From Pseudoxanthomonas broegbernensis (GTDB lineage Bacteria > Pseudomonadota > Gammaproteobacteria > Xanthomonadales > Xanthomonadaceae): a stretch of DNA of 64,000 nucleotides. Of the stretch, positions 62,353-64,000 are shown one piece after another. The stretch's first letter is position 1. Each line of letters starts with the position of its first letter. The position numbers were made by a program, and so were the translations under genes. The notes under the pieces are model-generated. The model was not told where the DNA came from and did not search any database. It saw only the letters and a list, made by a program, of their open reading frames with translations. The stretch lies in contig NZ_JACHGU010000003.1 of assembly GCF_014202435.1 (NCBI RefSeq), positions 310,001 to 374,000 on the forward strand, read 5' to 3'.

Positions 62353-63300
62353 TTATCGGTGCACCGGCGAGACGTAGGTCTTCTCGCCCGCGGCGATGGC
62401 CAGGTCCAGCCGGTTCTGCGGCGGCGGCAGCGGACAGGTGGCGAACAGGGTGAACGCGCACGGCGGGTTGTAGGCGCGGTTGAAGTCCAGCACCACCTTG
62501 CCGTCCGCGCCCGGCCATGCCGCGTCGAGGAAGCGGCCGGCCGGATAGCTGCCATGGCCGCTGGTGCGGTCGGCCAGGACGAAGAACAGCTCGCGGCCCG
62601 GTTCGCCCAGCGCCTCCAGGCGGTACTGCACGCCGTCGCGCTCGAACTCGACCGCACCGGGATTGGACGTGTCGGTCCGCACGCCGATGACGTCGCCGAT
62701 GGACAGGGTGCTGCCCACCGGGTTCGGGACGAAGCGTCCCTCGATGCGCCACGAGGGGTCGGCCGGCCAGTATTCCAGGCCGGCGAACTGCAGCCGCGTC
62801 GGCGCGTCGGCATGCTTCACCCGCAACGCGTGGCGGCTGCCGCGCCGGATCAGGCTCACCTGGCCCTTGCCCTCGTCGAAGCCGATCACCGCGGGCGCGG
62901 CGGCGTGGTCGCCGTGCAGCGCCACCCGGCCCTTCAGCGGCTCGCCGTTCAAGGTCAGCTCCACGCCGTCCTCGGGGGTGAACCAGTAGCCGCCGCGCGC
63001 ATCGCGCGAGACCATGCCCATGCGCTCCGGGCCGAAGGCGAAGCGCACGCCGTTGCCGATGCGCTCGCCGCTGCCCACGTAGTGCGCCTTGAGTTCCAGC
63101 CAGTGCAGGCCGACGAGGCTGGTCCAGCCATCCGGACGCAGCAGTTCCTCGCGGCGCTGGTCGCGCCAGGCCTGCTGCCCGGCCGCGAACGCCGGGTCGA
63201 TCCGCGGCGCGGCCGATGCCGACGCATCGCCCTGCCCGCGCCCGCAGGCGGCCAGCGCCGCCAGCAGCGCCATCCCCATGGCGATGCCGGCCGTCCTCAT
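62353..63300 (-). CDS. DUF1684 lipoprotein
   Basis: 315-residue lipoprotein with lipobox LLAALAAC (Cys19) and a DUF1684 domain: [73 protein letters not shown] (given in parts). The conserved [14 protein letters not shown] block is the family hallmark; function is unknown. AGAGGAAG precedes the ATG, which overlaps the mutL stop by 4 bases, so it is translationally coupled to mutL. Confidence 0.87.
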   Translation of the reverse strand: MRTAGIAMGMALLAALAACGRGQGDASASAAPRIDPAFAAGQQAWRDQRREELLRPDGWTSLVGLHWLELKAHYVGSGERIGNGVRFAFGPERMGMVSRDARGGYWFTPEDGVELTLNGEPLKGRVALHGDHAAAPAVIGFDEGKGQVSLIRRGSRHALRVKHADAPTRLQFAGLEYWPADPSWRIEGRFVPNPVGSTLSIGDVIGVRTDTSNPGAVEFERDGVQYRLEALGEPGRELFFVLADRTSGHGSYPAGRFLDAAWPGADGKVVLDFNRAYNPPCAFTLFATCPLPPPQNRLDLAIAAGEKTYVSPVHR

Positions 63301-64000
63301 CTTCCTCTCAGGAACCATCGGTCGATCTCCCCCAGGCTGAAGCGCGCCCAGGTCGGGCGGCCATGGTTGCACTGCCCGGAGCGCTCGGTGGCTTCCATGT
63401 CGCGCAGCAGGGCGTTCATTTCGGGAATCGTCAGCCGGCGGTTGGCGCGCACCGCGCCGTGGCAGGCCATCGTGGACAGCAGTTCGTCGCGCGCGGCGGC
63501 CACCCGGCGGGTGGCGCCGTGCTCGCGCAGGTCGGCCAGCACGTCGCGCAGCAGCGCCTCCGGATCGGCATGCGCCAGCAGCGCCGGCACGCTGCGCACG
63601 GCCAGCGCCTGCGGGCCGCTGCGGGTGACGTCGAACCCCAGCTCGGCCAGAGTGGCGGCCTCGCGCTCGGCCAGGTCGGCGTCGCGTTCGCCCACCGCCA
63701 GCGAAAGCGGCACCAGCAGCGGCTGGGCGCGCAGGCCGATGCCGTCGTGGGCGGCCTTCAGCCGCTCGTAGCCGATGCGCTCGTGGGCGGCGTGCATGTC
63801 CACCACCACCAGGCCCTGCGCGTTCTCGGCCAGGATGTAGATGCCGTGGAGCTGGGCGACGGCATAGCCCAGCGGCGGCACCTCGCCGTCGCCGGCAGGC
63901 AGTGTGGCGTCGGGCCGCGGCATGTCCGCCCGGGCAGGCGCTCCGGAGGCCGCGGCACTGGCGGGCGACGCATACAGCGCGGCATACGCGGCGGCCGCCT
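63297..64000 (-). CDS. mutL: DNA mismatch repair protein MutL, C-terminal part (runs off the window)
   Basis: The last 234 or so residues of MutL; the 5' part lies beyond 64000. The C-terminal dimerisation domain is clear: [36 protein letters not shown] (read in parts: [20 protein letters not shown]), [13 protein letters not shown] and CNHGRPTW at the end. The DQHAxxER-type metal-binding endonuclease motif is DMHAAHER, and no CPHGRP zinc motif but CNHGRP is present, which suits the endonuclease-type MutL of bacteria lacking MutH only partly. The Ala/Pro-rich linker (about 63900-64000) joins it to the missing ATPase domain. Confidence 0.92.
   Translation of the reverse strand, partial: AAAAYAALYASPASAAASGAPARADMPRPDATLPAGDGEVPPLGYAVAQLHGIYILAENAQGLVVVDMHAAHERIGYERLKAAHDGIGLRAQPLLVPLSLAVGERDADLAEREAATLAELGFDVTRSGPQALAVRSVPALLAHADPEALLRDVLADLREHGATRRVAAARDELLSTMACHGAVRANRRLTIPEMNALLRDMEATERSGQCNHGRPTWARFSLGEIDRWFLRGR

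Overview
The window is about 70% GC and gene-dense, with few gaps. Gene content (methylthioinosine phosphorylase, a TraB/GumN protein, a stand-alone RnfB-like ferredoxin, TonB-dependent receptors, Mrp/MetG/Dcd neighbours) suggests a gammaproteobacterium of the Lysobacteraceae/Xanthomonadaceae (Lysobacter, Luteimonas or Pseudoxanthomonas type). That placement is inference from gene content and base composition. I saw no tRNA, rRNA, CRISPR array, prophage or complete insertion sequence.

Layout. 0-13.5 kb: purine salvage (hpt, mtiP), two CspA-type cold-shock genes, a YfcF-type GST, a 1658-residue bacterial alpha-2-macroglobulin, tcdA, a membrane-anchored c'-like cytochrome, a glycine-zipper lipoprotein, DUF456, outer-membrane phospholipase A, an ArsC-like reductase and an SGNH esterase. 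13.5-16.5 kb: a lower-GC, transfer-like cassette (GST, TetR, SDR, F420-reductase-like protein, a broken second copy of the last) with a striking operator cluster. 16.5-27 kb: rlmD, receiver-Hpt protein, rlmJ, CDF transporter, GNAT, mfd, phospholipase D and a 38-residue lysine-rich protein. 27-31.8 kb: a Fur-box-preceded siderophore receptor operon (TonB receptor, DUF3649, PepSY protein, DUF3325). 31.8-39.1 kb: gpmA, nfi, pirin, PHB depolymerase, a PadR/sensor-membrane pair, a cyclophilin, and a decayed DUF885 peptidase end.

39.4-53.9 kb is the most interesting part. Two divergent gene sets are controlled by a GntR/UTRA regulator. Minus strand: TonB receptor, Tat-exported gamma-glutamyltransferase-like enzyme, cytoplasmic paralogue, MHS-type transporter. 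Plus strand: FraB/FrlB-like sugar-phosphate deglycase, FraD/FrlD-like kinase, HyuA and HyuB (hydantoinase/5-oxoprolinase family). Palindromes of the form TTGGT-N4-ACCAA lie in both promoter regions, one exactly filling the -35/-10 spacer of the receptor promoter. My reading is a locus for uptake and breakdown of Amadori compounds (glycated amino acids), probably glycated glutamine, gamma-glutamyl or pyroglutamyl substrates. It parallels the Salmonella fra (fructose-asparagine) system but has different import and amide/lactam-processing modules.

54-64 kb returns to housekeeping genes: serine hydrolase, dcd, apbC/mrp, DUF2147, metG, RnfB-like ferredoxin, TraB/GumN, DUF1684 lipoprotein and the 3' end of mutL, which runs off the window.
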